DNA of 64,000 nucleotides from positions 4,526,001 to 4,590,000 of the forward strand of contig OZ242313.1 in assembly GCA_965208065.1 (NCBI GenBank), in the 5' to 3' direction. The position numbers and the translations under genes were made by a program. Numbering within the stretch: the first letter of the stretch is position 1; each line of letters opens with the position of its first letter. This DNA comes from Bin103 sp002238925. Its GTDB lineage: Bacteria > Spirochaetota > Spirochaetia > SZUA-6 > Bin103. Positions 52,451-61,728 of the stretch are shown piece after piece. Below the pieces are notes generated by a model. It saw only the letters and a list, made by a program, of their open reading frames with translations. It did no database searches and was not told the DNA's origin.

Positions 52451-53857
52451 ATGGCAAGGATGACAACCGTGCGACTCTCGGCAACGATGGAGCCAGTGCT
52501 CACGTTCAATACCGAAGGACCGGTTGTCGCCGCGGACCACTACCACATCCCGCCGCTGGAGCGGATCGATCTGGACGGCGTGCTTGGGCTCGTACGGGGC
52601 AAGAAGTACTTCGTTCTGCATGCGCCGAGACAGACCGGCAAGACCTCGGCGCTGCTGGCGTTGCGGGACCTGCTGAACGGCGGCACCGCGGGCGAGTACC
52701 GCTGCGTCTACGCCAACGTCGAGGATGGCCAGGCGACGCGCGAGAACGTGGCCGAGGGCACGCGCACCGTGCTTGCCGAGTTGGCGCTCCAGGCAAGCCT
52801 GACGCTGGGCGACGACACCCTGGAGGAACTCTGGCCGGCGGTGCTGGAGCGCGTCGGGCCGGCCCAGGCATTGCGGCACGCGCTATTGCGCTGGAGCATG
52901 GCCGACCCGCGGCCCCTGGTGCTGCTGATCGACGAGATCGACGCCCTGGTCGGCGACACGCTGCTCGCGGTGCTGCGGCAGTTGCGCACCGGCTACGTCG
53001 ACCGCCCGGTGCGCTTCCCGCAAAGCATCGTGCTGTGCGGCGTGCGCGACGTGCGCGACTACCGCATCCACTCGACCGCCGAGAACCGCATGGTGCTCGG
53101 TGGCAGCGCCTTCAACATCAAGGCCAAGTCACTGCGGCTGGGCGACTTCTCTCAGCAGGAGGTGCGCGCGTTGCTGGCGCAGCGCGAAGAACGCGTACGG
53201 CGCGTGGTCGAACCGCTCTTGACCGGCGCGGTCGAGACCGTCTGCTCAGAGGAGGATCTGGCCTACGTTCGCGATCTGGGCCTCCTGGCGCCGGCCGACG
53301 GCGGCCCGCCACGCATCGCCAACCCGGTCTACGCCGAGGTCGTGCCCCGGCATCTGAGCTACGCGGTGCAGGAAACGCTGCCGCAACAGACGACGTGGTA
53401 CGTGAGCGCGGATGGCGCCCTGGACGTGCCGGGGCTGCTTGCCGCGTTCCAGCAGTTCTTCCGCGACCACTCCGAGCACTGGGTGCAGCGGTTCGAGCGG
53501 TACCACGAGGCCGGCCCCCAGCTGCTGCTGCAGGCGCACCTGCAACGCATCGTGACCGGCGGCGGGCGCATCGAGCGGGAGTACGCACTCGGGCGCGGGC
53601 GCACCGACCTGCTCATCGTGTGGCCGCACGCCGGCGGCGAGCGCCGCTTCGTCGTGGAATACAAGGTGCTGCGCAAGGACCTGAAGCAGACCATCGCCGA
53701 GGGCGTCGAGCAGACCCTTGGCTACATGGACCGCTGCGGCGCGGAGTCAGGACACCTGATCCTGTTCGACCGCGCACCGGACCGAACCTGGGCAGACAAG
53801 ATCTTCCGCCGCCCACCCTCCGCCGACAACGCCCCGGTCACCGTCTGGGGCATGTAA
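52451..53857 (+). CDS. ATPase/PD-(D/E)XK nuclease protein (AAA_35-like) with internal deletion
   Basis: A 468-residue protein. The N-terminal P-loop domain has Walker A A-P-R-Q-T-G-K-T and Walker B V-L-L-I-D-E-I-D-A. The C-terminal nuclease-like domain shows G-R-G-R-T-D-L-L-I ... V-V-E-Y-K-V. In related proteins about 70 residues of lid domain lie between the L-L-A-Q segment and R-V-R-R-V-V-E-P-L-L; here these are joined directly (near 53178), as if deleted in frame. The start is 52451, though the family usually begins near the internal Met at 52487. Probably an accessory or mobile-element gene. Confidence 0.75.
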   Translation: MARMTTVRLSATMEPVLTFNTEGPVVAADHYHIPPLERIDLDGVLGLVRGKKYFVLHAPRQTGKTSALLALRDLLNGGTAGEYRCVYANVEDGQATRENVAEGTRTVLAELALQASLTLGDDTLEELWPAVLERVGPAQALRHALLRWSMADPRPLVLLIDEIDALVGDTLLAVLRQLRTGYVDRPVRFPQSIVLCGVRDVRDYRIHSTAENRMVLGGSAFNIKAKSLRLGDFSQQEVRALLAQREERVRRVVEPLLTGAVETVCSEEDLAYVRDLGLLAPADGGPPRIANPVYAEVVPRHLSYAVQETLPQQTTWYVSADGALDVPGLLAAFQQFFRDHSEHWVQRFERYHEAGPQLLLQAHLQRIVTGGGRIEREYALGRGRTDLLIVWPHAGGERRFVVEYKVLRKDLKQTIAEGVEQTLGYMDRCGAESGHLILFDRAPDRTWADKIFRRPPSADNAPVTVWGM

Positions 53858-53883
53858 CGCCAAGCACAATGCGCCCCGGCCGG

Positions 53884-55068
53884 TCAGCGAGCGACGGCTC
53901 CCTCCTCGCTCACCACAGATAGGAGCCGCTCGCGAATCGCTCGGCTGGAGGCCGCCAGGTTGACGGTCGCAAAGCGGACTTCATGTCCCTGTATCACTCC
54001 GGACTCATATACGTCGCCTTCCACGGCCGGATGAAGCAACATCCCCGTCGCCCGTCGCGACAGCGAATCTGAGGCCGTTTCCTGGGACCTCAGGTAGGAG
54101 TAGATCTGGTAGATGTACCCGCTCCTGAGTACCTCGCGACGGAAACGGCCGAAGGTCAAGATCGACGTGAACTTGGTGTCAATAACGAATCGACGGTCCC
54201 GACTTGGATGTTCGGCATCACGAAGGTCGAGAACGATGTCCATCTCCATCTTCGGCATGAGTTCCCTCAACCCCGGCGTGCCGTGCTCCACGGGCCACGA
54301 ATACTGGCTTCCGGGGCGAGTGGTCCAGCCGTCCGGCGACAACACGACGTCGTAGAAGCCGCCAACTGCCGCCTCGAACAGCCTCCGAGCCCAGATCTCG
54401 TCCCGGTCCGGCGATGCCAGGTACGTTCCTCCCACTGACTCAGTGGGCAGAGCCAGCCTGAACGACAGTTCAGCGGCGGCCATCATTCTACGATCCTCGG
54501 GATCCATTCGCCCGCGCAGCTCCGCGACAACAGCTTGCCGTCCCCGAGGATGGCCGAGCGCCGGATCGGAACTCACCCCGGCGCGTTCCAGCCGTGCATC
54601 CGCGGCGGTGCACCGCGACACCAATTCGCCCCTCCGCACCACCCGTGCCAAGTGCTGCAACGCCGCGCGAACGAAGCGGTTGCGCTGTGTGTCAACTGTC
54701 AGGACCTCGAACCGGCACGCGACCCGTCCGCGACGAAGCAGTTGCCTCCGTTCGGTACGCAGGAGATCGATACTGCCGCGTACCCTACGGAGATCGCCGC
54801 TGGTCGATTGGAATGCAAAGCTCAGGTTACGCCGCAGTCGCAAGTCGACCGCCCGGGTGAGAATCTCAGCCGCAAGGTCAGCAATTTCGTCCGGGTTTTC
54901 CTCGGCTTTCACCCGCTGGGCCCGTGAAAGTTCCCGGTACAACCGCGACGCGTACAACATCAACAGCCACAGGTTCCTGACCGGAATCCTGCCCACCATC
55001 AGATCGTTGCCGTGCCCTTTCCGCTGAGTCGGCTCAGGCGACGCCCTGTGCAGGCTGACATCTGCCAT
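53884..55068 (-). CDS. mcrC: McrC-type 5-methylcytosine restriction subunit
   Basis: A 394-residue protein that forms the nuclease subunit of a McrBC modification-dependent restriction system. The N-terminal region (I-P-V-R-N-L-W-L-L-M-L-Y-A-S) is McrC-type, and the C-terminal PD-(D/E)XK core is M-D-I-V-L-D ... F-V-I-D-T-K-F-T. The ATG shares its last base with the TAA of mcrB (TAATG arrangement), fixing the start and showing coupling. Lower GC than flanking genes. Confidence 0.88.
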   Translation of the reverse strand: MADVSLHRASPEPTQRKGHGNDLMVGRIPVRNLWLLMLYASRLYRELSRAQRVKAEENPDEIADLAAEILTRAVDLRLRRNLSFAFQSTSGDLRRVRGSIDLLRTERRQLLRRGRVACRFEVLTVDTQRNRFVRAALQHLARVVRRGELVSRCTAADARLERAGVSSDPALGHPRGRQAVVAELRGRMDPEDRRMMAAAELSFRLALPTESVGGTYLASPDRDEIWARRLFEAAVGGFYDVVLSPDGWTTRPGSQYSWPVEHGTPGLRELMPKMEMDIVLDLRDAEHPSRDRRFVIDTKFTSILTFGRFRREVLRSGYIYQIYSYLRSQETASDSLSRRATGMLLHPAVEGDVYESGVIQGHEVRFATVNLAASSRAIRERLLSVVSEEGAVAR

Positions 55069-56795
55069 TAGAAGCCTTCGAGCAGCCTCCCCTGGTGGTC
55101 GTCTGCGGTCTTGGTTTGGTCGAACCAGTATTCCCGAAGCAACGGCGCAATCTCGGTCTCCACAACTTCCCTGAACCAAGCAACCGGATCATCGATCTTA
55201 ACGCCTGGCGACGTGGTTACATAGCTATGACCTACTCGAAACTGATCACCGAGACTCTGGTCGGACGAGATCCCTTCATTCAAGGCGATCATTCGTTGCT
55301 CGATCTTACGCGAGATGTTTTCATCGACGCCGCCTTGCTCACGCATCCACGTACGCCACGGATCGCCAAACGTCGGCTCCAGATCGACAAACGTAAAACG
55401 CCGCCGCAAAGCCAAATCGACAAGCGCCAACGAACGATCGGCGACATTCATGGTGCCGATCACATACACGTTGGGAGGAATGTAGAAGCGTTCGTTGTCA
55501 TCCCGTGGAATGGCTAGCGCCAACGCCTCATCCTTGTTCCGTTTGTCAGCCTCCAAGAGCGTAAGCATCTCACCAAATATCTGTGCCGGGTTGCCCCTAT
55601 TGATTTCCTCTATCACCACCACGTACTTGTTGTTACTATCGTTCTGCGCGGCGGTGATGATCTTCAGAAACGGACCGTCGACCAGATCCAGCTTACCAGC
55701 TTCAGGACGATGCCCTCTCACGAAGTCCTCATAAGACAAGTTCGGATGAAACTGAAGCCGCTTTACCAGCCGGTCGTCCCTGCGCCCAATTAGCGCGTAC
55801 GCCAACCTTCTTGCCAGCCACGTCTTTCCCGTCCCTGGCGGGCCCTGCAGAATCAGATTCATCCGTTGTTGCAAGCGCTTGACAGCCACCTCAAGCCTCT
55901 GCCACGAGAGAAAACAACCGTCGGACCGAATACTATCGATTGAATAAACGGCGGTAGCTTGCGCGTCGTTGCCACTTGTCTTCGTTGGGGCGGTACCCTT
56001 CGTTGTGTGAGCTACTCCGTTACCACCAGTCACCACAACAGGCGGCTTTGGCTTGGCAGTCGATTCATACGCGGCGAACGACAAATCTAGAAACGATTTC
56101 ACATGGGAATTCGGATCTTGAAATCGCTTGAGAAGCCGGTCTCTGAGGTCCAAGTACTCAGCTCCACTTGGCTCCTTGGGTAGATTTTCTCCGACCACCT
56201 CTCGAATGTACTTGATCGATTTCGTGTCCAAAGTGGGAAAGCTCCATGGCCTGATCCAAAACAACCCCATAGTCAACTTGGCGACGCGAACATGCTTGAC
56301 CGACAGTGCTTCACCATAAAAGCGCTCGAATAGCTCATGACGGCCATCACCATGGCTATCGGCGAATCCGATTGCATGTTCGAATACTTTCCAAAGTCTT
56401 TCAATATCGGTTGGATCCCTATCTATTTCATTTGCGAAGTACCACCAAGCTGTATTGGTCAACAGCGGAATTCCATCTCGTTTCTTGCTAAGACTCGGTG
56501 TCAATTCCTGAACTCCAAGAAACGCGCGAAGTTCATCCGCGATCACTCGCCGTGTCTGATCCTTTGTACTTCTGTTGAAGCATCCGATGGTCGTAAACGG
56601 ACAGATGTCTCGCAGCGGACCCTTGGTGCCGTCCCTGTATGTATCAAGAATAGGAGGGAATCGATCATTCATCCTGCCGGCTATCTCTTTGAGACCTGAG
56701 ACCAACGAGCTTCGGTCGTCTCGAAATTGCATCAGTCTATCAGCGACTTCGGAGTAGAATTTGGTCCACCCGAATCCGTGTCCTTCATTGTCCAT
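55068..56795 (-). CDS. mcrB: McrB-type GTPase/AAA+ restriction subunit
   Basis: A 575-residue AAA+ motor subunit of McrBC-type restriction. The N-terminal ~270 residues are a DNA-recognition region without recognised fold. The motor has Walker A G-P-P-G-T-G-K-T (about 318-325), Walker B V-V-V-I-E-E-I-N-R-G, and the McrB signature M-N-V-A-D-R-S-L-A (family consensus M-N-T-A-D-R-S). The arginine-finger region L-D-L-A-L-R-R-R-F follows. The GTP preference typical of E. coli McrB is suggested by N-x-A-D rather than proven. mcrC follows with a one-base overlap. The locus has clearly lower GC, suggesting horizontal acquisition. Confidence 0.9.
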   Translation of the reverse strand: MDNEGHGFGWTKFYSEVADRLMQFRDDRSSLVSGLKEIAGRMNDRFPPILDTYRDGTKGPLRDICPFTTIGCFNRSTKDQTRRVIADELRAFLGVQELTPSLSKKRDGIPLLTNTAWWYFANEIDRDPTDIERLWKVFEHAIGFADSHGDGRHELFERFYGEALSVKHVRVAKLTMGLFWIRPWSFPTLDTKSIKYIREVVGENLPKEPSGAEYLDLRDRLLKRFQDPNSHVKSFLDLSFAAYESTAKPKPPVVVTGGNGVAHTTKGTAPTKTSGNDAQATAVYSIDSIRSDGCFLSWQRLEVAVKRLQQRMNLILQGPPGTGKTWLARRLAYALIGRRDDRLVKRLQFHPNLSYEDFVRGHRPEAGKLDLVDGPFLKIITAAQNDSNNKYVVVIEEINRGNPAQIFGEMLTLLEADKRNKDEALALAIPRDDNERFYIPPNVYVIGTMNVADRSLALVDLALRRRFTFVDLEPTFGDPWRTWMREQGGVDENISRKIEQRMIALNEGISSDQSLGDQFRVGHSYVTTSPGVKIDDPVAWFREVVETEIAPLLREYWFDQTKTADDHQGRLLEGF

Positions 56796-56856
56796 ACTCG
56801 TGACTCCTAACGTGGACTATTGTTCGCAAATTTGGTCTTCACGATCGGTCAACCAG

Positions 56857-57312
56857 CTACGTCGGCAAGGTGGGGGCTTGGTAGAGTTCGAGGGAGATGC
56901 CGTCGGGGTCGCTGAAGTAGGCGATGGTGCCGCCGCGGGCGCCGGTGTCGGGGTTGGGTTCCAGGTGCACGGGGTCGGAGACCACGGCCACGCCGCACGC
57001 ACGCAGGTGGGCCACGGCAGCGCGGATGTCGGCTACCCCGAAGGCGATGTGGGAGGTGCCGGGATTGGGAATCTGCAGATCCACCTTGGCGCCGGCGGGT
57101 TCGTACTGGATCAACTCCAGCGCCGGGTGCGGGGAATCGGCATGGTACAGGATGGCGTTGTGCATGGTGATGCCCGGGTGCGCGATGGCGCTGGCGATGT
57201 CTTCGGTGCGCGTGACCCGCGAGCGCAGGCTCATGCCCATCACGTCGCGGTAGAACGCGAGTGAGCGCTCCAGGTCGGTGACGATGAGGCAGTAGTGGTT
57301 GATCGAAAACAT
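56857..57312 (-). CDS. VOC family protein (glyoxalase/extradiol dioxygenase fold)
   Basis: A 151-residue vicinal oxygen chelate protein. The first strand is I-N-H-Y-C-L-I-V-T-D-L-E-R-S-L-A-F-Y-R-D-V-M-G-M with the metal His, and the second half has H-I-A-F-G-V-A-D and F-S-D-P-D-G-I-S-L-E-L with the final Glu. Metal ligands H-x-E-type are therefore present. A GGAGGAG Shine-Dalgarno precedes the ATG. Last gene of the operon beginning with the binding protein at 61728; 23 bases after the amidohydrolase. Confidence 0.85.
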   Translation of the reverse strand: MFSINHYCLIVTDLERSLAFYRDVMGMSLRSRVTRTEDIASAIAHPGITMHNAILYHADSPHPALELIQYEPAGAKVDLQIPNPGTSHIAFGVADIRAAVAHLRACGVAVVSDPVHLEPNPDTGARGGTIAYFSDPDGISLELYQAPTLPT

Positions 57313-57335
57313 GGCGCTTCTCCTCCTCCGCCCCG

Positions 57336-58223
57336 TCACGGGAGCGGAATATCGAACATGCGGGCGGTGTTCAGGCCGAGGATGTTCTCCTTGTCGCGGT
57401 CGGGAATGTCGGCGTAGAACACCGGGCCGAGCGGAAAGGTAAAGGTGAGTTGCGGGACGTCGGAGCCGTACAGGATCTTTTCGCTTCCGGCGCACCGCAC
57501 CGCGTACTCCACCAACCCGTAATGGCGCCCGGCGGAGCCGGACAGGTCTACGTAGGCGTTGTCCAGCCGCGCCGCCACGGCCACCGCTTCTTCCACTCCT
57601 TCCCAGCGGTCAAAGCCCATCGTGTGCGCCAGTATCACCGGCACGGACGGGAACTCGCGCGCCACCTTGGCCACCGCCTCGGCGCCGCAGTAGGCGCGCT
57701 GCGCCTCCGGGCCGGTGTGGATCAGGATCGGGTAGCCGTGGTCGCGCGCGTATTCGAACGCCGGACGGTAGCGCGGGTCGGTGATCTTGACCGGGTGGCT
57801 GTACTGGGTGGGGTGCAGCTTGATGCCGCGCATGCGCGGGTGGCGCAGACAGCGCTCCAGCTCGCTGGCCATCAGCTCTGGATAAGCGGGGTGCACTACC
57901 ACGTAGCCCAGGTAGCGGTCCGGGAATTGGTCCAGCGCCGCCAGCACCTCGTCGTTGCCGGCCCGGATGTCGCCGCTGAAGATTGCCCAGATCGAGCTCA
58001 CTACCGCCACCCGGATGCCGATCCGGCTCATCTGGCGTGCCAGCTCGACGGGATCCGCGGCTGCTTCGTACACCGCCGGCGCATGGCCGAAATGCAGGTG
58101 GTTGTCGAAGATCACCAGATCGTCGTAAGGCGGACCCGCACGCGCCACCTCTGCCACGCGGCTGGGCCCGAACGCACCACCTGCAATCGTCCCGCCACCG
58201 CGATCCTCGTTGCCGCCGCTCAC
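57336..58223 (-). CDS. Amidohydrolase (metal-dependent, active-type)
   Basis: A 295-residue amidohydrolase-related TIM barrel. The metal ligands are in place: D-N-H-L-H-F-G (H-x-H), I-L-I-H-T-G-P, V-I-L-A-H-T-M-G and I-L-Y-G-S-D-V-P-Q. The start is GTG 58223, overlapping the stop of the upstream paralogue (GTGA); a second GTG lies one codon earlier. It is probably the catalytic member of the pair and hydrolyses or decarboxylates a product of the upstream monooxygenase. Confidence 0.85.
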   Translation of the reverse strand: MSGGNEDRGGGTIAGGAFGPSRVAEVARAGPPYDDLVIFDNHLHFGHAPAVYEAAADPVELARQMSRIGIRVAVVSSIWAIFSGDIRAGNDEVLAALDQFPDRYLGYVVVHPAYPELMASELERCLRHPRMRGIKLHPTQYSHPVKITDPRYRPAFEYARDHGYPILIHTGPEAQRAYCGAEAVAKVAREFPSVPVILAHTMGFDRWEGVEEAVAVAARLDNAYVDLSGSAGRHYGLVEYAVRCAGSEKILYGSDVPQLTFTFPLGPVFYADIPDRDKENILGLNTARMFDIPLP

Positions 58224-59008
58224 CACCGCACCTCGTCGAGCAGGCACTGCAGGTTGGCGCCGGCAATGCGGCGACGTTGGTCGTCGTCGATCTCCGCCGC
58301 CTGCAGGGTGGCCAGAGCGGCGCCGCGGCCGCCGATCGGCAGCCCGGTTCCGAACAGCAGGCGGTCCGCCCCCACCTCCCGGCAAAGCAGTTCGATGCCC
58401 AGGAACACGTCGTGGTAGGACAGGTCGGCGTACAGGTTGGGACACGCCTGCAGCAAGGCAACCGCCACCCGGGTGAGCTGGAAGTTGAGCCGCAGGATCA
58501 CGATCGGCAGCCGCGGATAGGTGTGGCACAGCTCGTGCAGCACATCGGGCGTGAAGCCGGTACCGGGGTCGTCCAGGTAGCGGCCCAGGTCGGTGCCGCT
58601 GAGGAACAGCGGAATGCGGTGCCGCTCCAGGGTCTTGAGCAGCGGCCCGGCCGACCACGGCGCGATACTGTAGCGGTTGTGCGACGGCGGATTCATGCGC
58701 GCGGCGCGTACGCCGTGTTCGCGCATCAGGCCGATCAGCTTGTCCGGTGCCGGGAACTCGCCGGTGTGGTGCGGCATCACGATCCAGCACGGCAGCAACC
58801 GCTCGCTGCCGGCGATCTGCTCCAGCAGCCAATGGTTGCCGTGGCGGGGGAAGTACTCCTCGGCCGATATCGCGTACACCAGCGCGCGCCGGATCCCCTG
58901 CACGTCGAGTTCCGCCTGCAGCCCCGCGGTGTCCGTGATCAGGCCGGGGCGGTGCCGGCGCGACGGACCCAACCCACAGTTGCAGTCGAACAGGTCGAGG
59001 GCTTCCAC
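58220..59008 (-). CDS. Amidohydrolase-like protein lacking metal ligands
   Basis: A 262-residue TIM-barrel protein of the amidohydrolase-related family starting at GTG 59008, 2 bases after the monooxygenase stop. The N-terminal H-x-H is replaced by L-F-D-C-N-C-G, the I-L-A-H position reads I-L-R-L-N-F, and the final G-S-D is F-G-T-G-L-P. It therefore seems unable to bind the normal metals, unlike the next gene, with which it overlaps. It may be a scaffold or heteromeric partner. Confidence 0.8.
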   Translation of the reverse strand: MEALDLFDCNCGLGPSRRHRPGLITDTAGLQAELDVQGIRRALVYAISAEEYFPRHGNHWLLEQIAGSERLLPCWIVMPHHTGEFPAPDKLIGLMREHGVRAARMNPPSHNRYSIAPWSAGPLLKTLERHRIPLFLSGTDLGRYLDDPGTGFTPDVLHELCHTYPRLPIVILRLNFQLTRVAVALLQACPNLYADLSYHDVFLGIELLCREVGADRLLFGTGLPIGGRGAALATLQAAEIDDDQRRRIAGANLQCLLDEVRW

Positions 59009-59010
59009 GC

Positions 59011-60117
59011 TCAGCCGGAAGCGTCCGCCGCGGCGGGCGCCGTGGACGCGGCGTTCCGAAATTGCGGGAATACCTGCTCCGCCAGCAGGCGCATCGAGCG
59101 CTCGCGCTGCTCGCGCTCCATCAGGGCGCCGTAGTGGGTAAGCATGACGCGTCCGATGCCCAGCTCCCGGAGCGATGCGATCTGTTCCGCCACCCGGTCG
59201 GGCGAGCCCACGAATATTTCCGGCGCCGCCGGATCGGGGTGCGCGCCGTACGCCTCCGCGGGCAGCGGCATGTGCGGCGTACGCACCTCCTGGTCGGGGT
59301 CGGGCGGGTTCCAGCGGGCGCGGATTCCGTTGACGTATTCCAGCCAGGCGGTCAACCGCGGCAGGAACTCGGCGCGCGCGCCGGTGTCGGAGTCCGCCAC
59401 GAAGCAGTCGCGCCAGATCCAGCACTGTGCCAGCAGGTCGCGCACCTCCGCCTCGTCGCACCCCGCCGCGCGCAACCCGTCGCTGTACAGTTGCACGGTC
59501 TCCCGCGCCGAGTCGGTGGAAAAACTGCGCATCAGCACCGGCCGCCGCTGCGCCGCCATCTGGCGCACGGCCGGCGGCCCCACCGCCGCGCGCAGCACTG
59601 GCGGATGCGGCTGCTGCACCGGGTGCGGGCGCACCTCCGGCAGCACCACGTCCCAGTACTTGCCGTGAAACTCCAGCCCGCCGCGTGCGGCCCAGCACTT
59701 GATCAGCAGCTCCTCCGCTTCGTCCAGACACTCGCGCCCGAACTGCACCGAGGTGCCGAAGCCGCGGTACTCGTAGGCATTGAACGCGGAACCGCGCGCG
59801 ATGCCGACGATCACCCGACCGCCGCTCAGGTTGTCGAGCAACGCGAGCTGCTCAGCTACTCGCACCGGGTGGTACAGCGCCATCTCCAGCACCGCGAACC
59901 CGAGCTTCACCCGCCTGGTCTGCATCGCCACCGCGGTGGCGAACATGATCGGGTCGGCATACACGGTCTCGCCGGTAAAGTGGTGCTCCGAGAACCATAC
60001 GGCGTCGTAGCCCAACTGCTCGGCCAGGCGCGCCTCGGCGAGCGCCTCCTCTATGGCGCGGGCGTCCCCGGATCGCCCAGCCCGGGTGATGTGGTACGAG
60101 AAATGGCCGAACTGCAT
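59011..60117 (-). CDS. LLM class flavin-dependent monooxygenase (luciferase-like)
   Basis: A 368-residue bacterial-luciferase-like TIM barrel: A-R-L-A-E-Q-L-G-Y-D-A-V-W-F-S-E-H-H-F near the N-terminus, then L-D-N-L-S-G-G-R-V-I-V-G-I-A-R-G, and F-V-G-S-P-D-R-V-A-E-Q-I at the C-terminus. It uses reduced FMN and O2 to oxidise a substrate. It is the second gene of the operon: 66 bases after the binding protein, 2 bases before the amidohydrolase-like gene. Confidence 0.9.
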   Translation of the reverse strand: MQFGHFSYHITRAGRSGDARAIEEALAEARLAEQLGYDAVWFSEHHFTGETVYADPIMFATAVAMQTRRVKLGFAVLEMALYHPVRVAEQLALLDNLSGGRVIVGIARGSAFNAYEYRGFGTSVQFGRECLDEAEELLIKCWAARGGLEFHGKYWDVVLPEVRPHPVQQPHPPVLRAAVGPPAVRQMAAQRRPVLMRSFSTDSARETVQLYSDGLRAAGCDEAEVRDLLAQCWIWRDCFVADSDTGARAEFLPRLTAWLEYVNGIRARWNPPDPDQEVRTPHMPLPAEAYGAHPDPAAPEIFVGSPDRVAEQIASLRELGIGRVMLTHYGALMEREQRERSMRLLAEQVFPQFRNAASTAPAAADASG

Positions 60118-60133
60118 TACTGCATTACAAACA

Positions 60134-60157
60134 CTGGCGCCCCGTGGAGGGCGCCAG
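60134..60157 (-). terminator. Hairpin between binding protein and monooxygenase genes
   Basis: CTGGCGCC (60134-60141) and GGCGCCAG (60150-60157) form a perfect 8-base stem with an 8-base loop. On the minus strand it lies directly after the binding-protein gene and is followed by a moderately T-rich run. It may terminate part of the transcription, or protect the upstream mRNA, so that the binding protein is made in excess. Confidence 0.5.
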
Positions 60158-60183
60158 CTCGAGTTTGTCGCGACAGAGTGTGG

Positions 60184-61728
60184 CTAATTGCCAAACCGGA
60201 TCGGTGCGAAGTTGTAGCGCCCGGCGCCCTGCGGGTGCGGGCGATAGCCGTCCAGATCCTTGCTCAACGAGTCGAACACCACGAGTTGGCCCAAGGTCAG
60301 CACGAACTGCCCTGCCTCGTGCTCGCGCACCAGGTTGGCGATCTCCTCGCGGAACGCATCCGGCTCCAGCGCGGTCGCGTCCTGCAGCCGCTGCCACCAC
60401 TCGGGATGACGCTCGGGGATGCCGGCGTAATGCGAGTGCTGGCGCCCGATGGAGTCCCACAGCGAGTGGTAGTAGGTGGGCTTGACCGCGGTCGCCGAGA
60501 ACGCCGCCTGGTAGTCGCGGGAGTCGCGCAGCCGGGTCAGCAGGGTCGCCACTTCCTCGCCCTTGAGCGTGATGTTGATGCCGGCCTCCTTGGCGGTCGC
60601 CTGGATGAGCTGGGCGCCGGTCTCCCACTGCGGTCCGGTGCGGTGCCACATCAACTCGAACTCGATACCGTCCGGGTAGCCGGCTTCTGCCAGCAGTTCA
60701 CGCGCCTTGGCGATGTTCTGCGGGTAATAGTCGTTGTCGACGCCGGAGATCGAGTGCGGGCTGTCGTCCGCGATCAGGGTGGCGCGCGCGGGGCTGTAAC
60801 CGCCGGCCACGCCGCGGATGAACTGGTCGCGGTTCACCGCGTAGCTGAACGCGCGCCGCACCAGATCGTTGTCGAACGGCGCGATGCGGTTGTTCAGCAG
60901 GACGAAGTAGATACCGGTGTTGAGGATCTTGTCGCTCTCCAGGATCGGAATGCTGGAAATCGCCTGCATCTCCGGCACCCGCGCCGCCGGCACGTTGAGG
61001 ATCATGTCCAGGTCTCCCTGCCGGAACTGGGCGATGCGTACGTCGATGTCCGGGATGAACTTGATTACCACGCCGTCCAGGTAGGGCTGGCCCTCTTCCC
61101 AGTAGTCGTCGAACTTCGTAAGCCGGATCTCCTGGCCGCGATCCCACGCTTCGAACATGAACGGGCCGGTGCCGATCGGGTTGGTCTTGAGCTCCTCGGG
61201 CAGCATGCCCTCGGGCACGATCCACGCCTCGTCCATGATGATCGCCAGGAACGAGTTGTTGGGCTGCGTCAAATGCACCACCACGGTGTGGTCGTCGACA
61301 ATTTCCACGTGATCGAGGTCGCGCAGCAGGGTGTGCACGGTGAGCCCGATCTCCGGGTTGGCGGCGTTCTCCAGCGAGTGCTTGACGTCCGCCGCGTCGA
61401 GGTCGGTGCCGTCATGGAACTTGACCCCGCGCCGCAAGTTGAACGTGACCGCGGTGTTGTCGTCGTTCCACTGCCACGACTCGGCCAGCAGTCCCACCGG
61501 CTGCATGGAGTCGTAGTCGAGCGCGACCAGGCCCTGGTAGATGCTGCGTCCCGGAATCTGGTCGTTCCAACTGCCGGTATGCCAGGCGGCCACCGACTTC
61601 GGTTCGCCGGCAATCGCCACGCGCAGCGCCGATTGGCCAATCGCCATCTGTTCGCCGCCGCCACCGGCGTACAGCGCGGTCCCGGCCACCAGCAGCAGAG
61701 CGCCGGCCAGCAAGATGATTCGCTTCAT
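60184..61728 (-). CDS. ABC transporter substrate-binding protein, family 5
   Basis: A 514-residue periplasmic binding protein with a signal peptide ending T-A-L-Y-A-G-G-G-G-E. Family 5 signature: V-T-F-N-L-R-R-G-V-K-F-H-D-G-T-D-L and L-V-R-R-A-F-S-Y-A-V-N-R-D. It is of standard DppA length and less related to the two large proteins at 13316 and 35080. GGGGGA precedes the ATG. It heads the minus-strand operon with monooxygenase, two amidohydrolase-like proteins and a VOC protein, so it probably captures their substrate. The divergent ATPase gene at the window end may belong to the same importer. Confidence 0.9.
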   Translation of the reverse strand: MKRIILLAGALLLVAGTALYAGGGGEQMAIGQSALRVAIAGEPKSVAAWHTGSWNDQIPGRSIYQGLVALDYDSMQPVGLLAESWQWNDDNTAVTFNLRRGVKFHDGTDLDAADVKHSLENAANPEIGLTVHTLLRDLDHVEIVDDHTVVVHLTQPNNSFLAIIMDEAWIVPEGMLPEELKTNPIGTGPFMFEAWDRGQEIRLTKFDDYWEEGQPYLDGVVIKFIPDIDVRIAQFRQGDLDMILNVPAARVPEMQAISSIPILESDKILNTGIYFVLLNNRIAPFDNDLVRRAFSYAVNRDQFIRGVAGGYSPARATLIADDSPHSISGVDNDYYPQNIAKARELLAEAGYPDGIEFELMWHRTGPQWETGAQLIQATAKEAGINITLKGEEVATLLTRLRDSRDYQAAFSATAVKPTYYHSLWDSIGRQHSHYAGIPERHPEWWQRLQDATALEPDAFREEIANLVREHEAGQFVLTLGQLVVFDSLSKDLDGYRPHPQGAGRYNFAPIRFGN

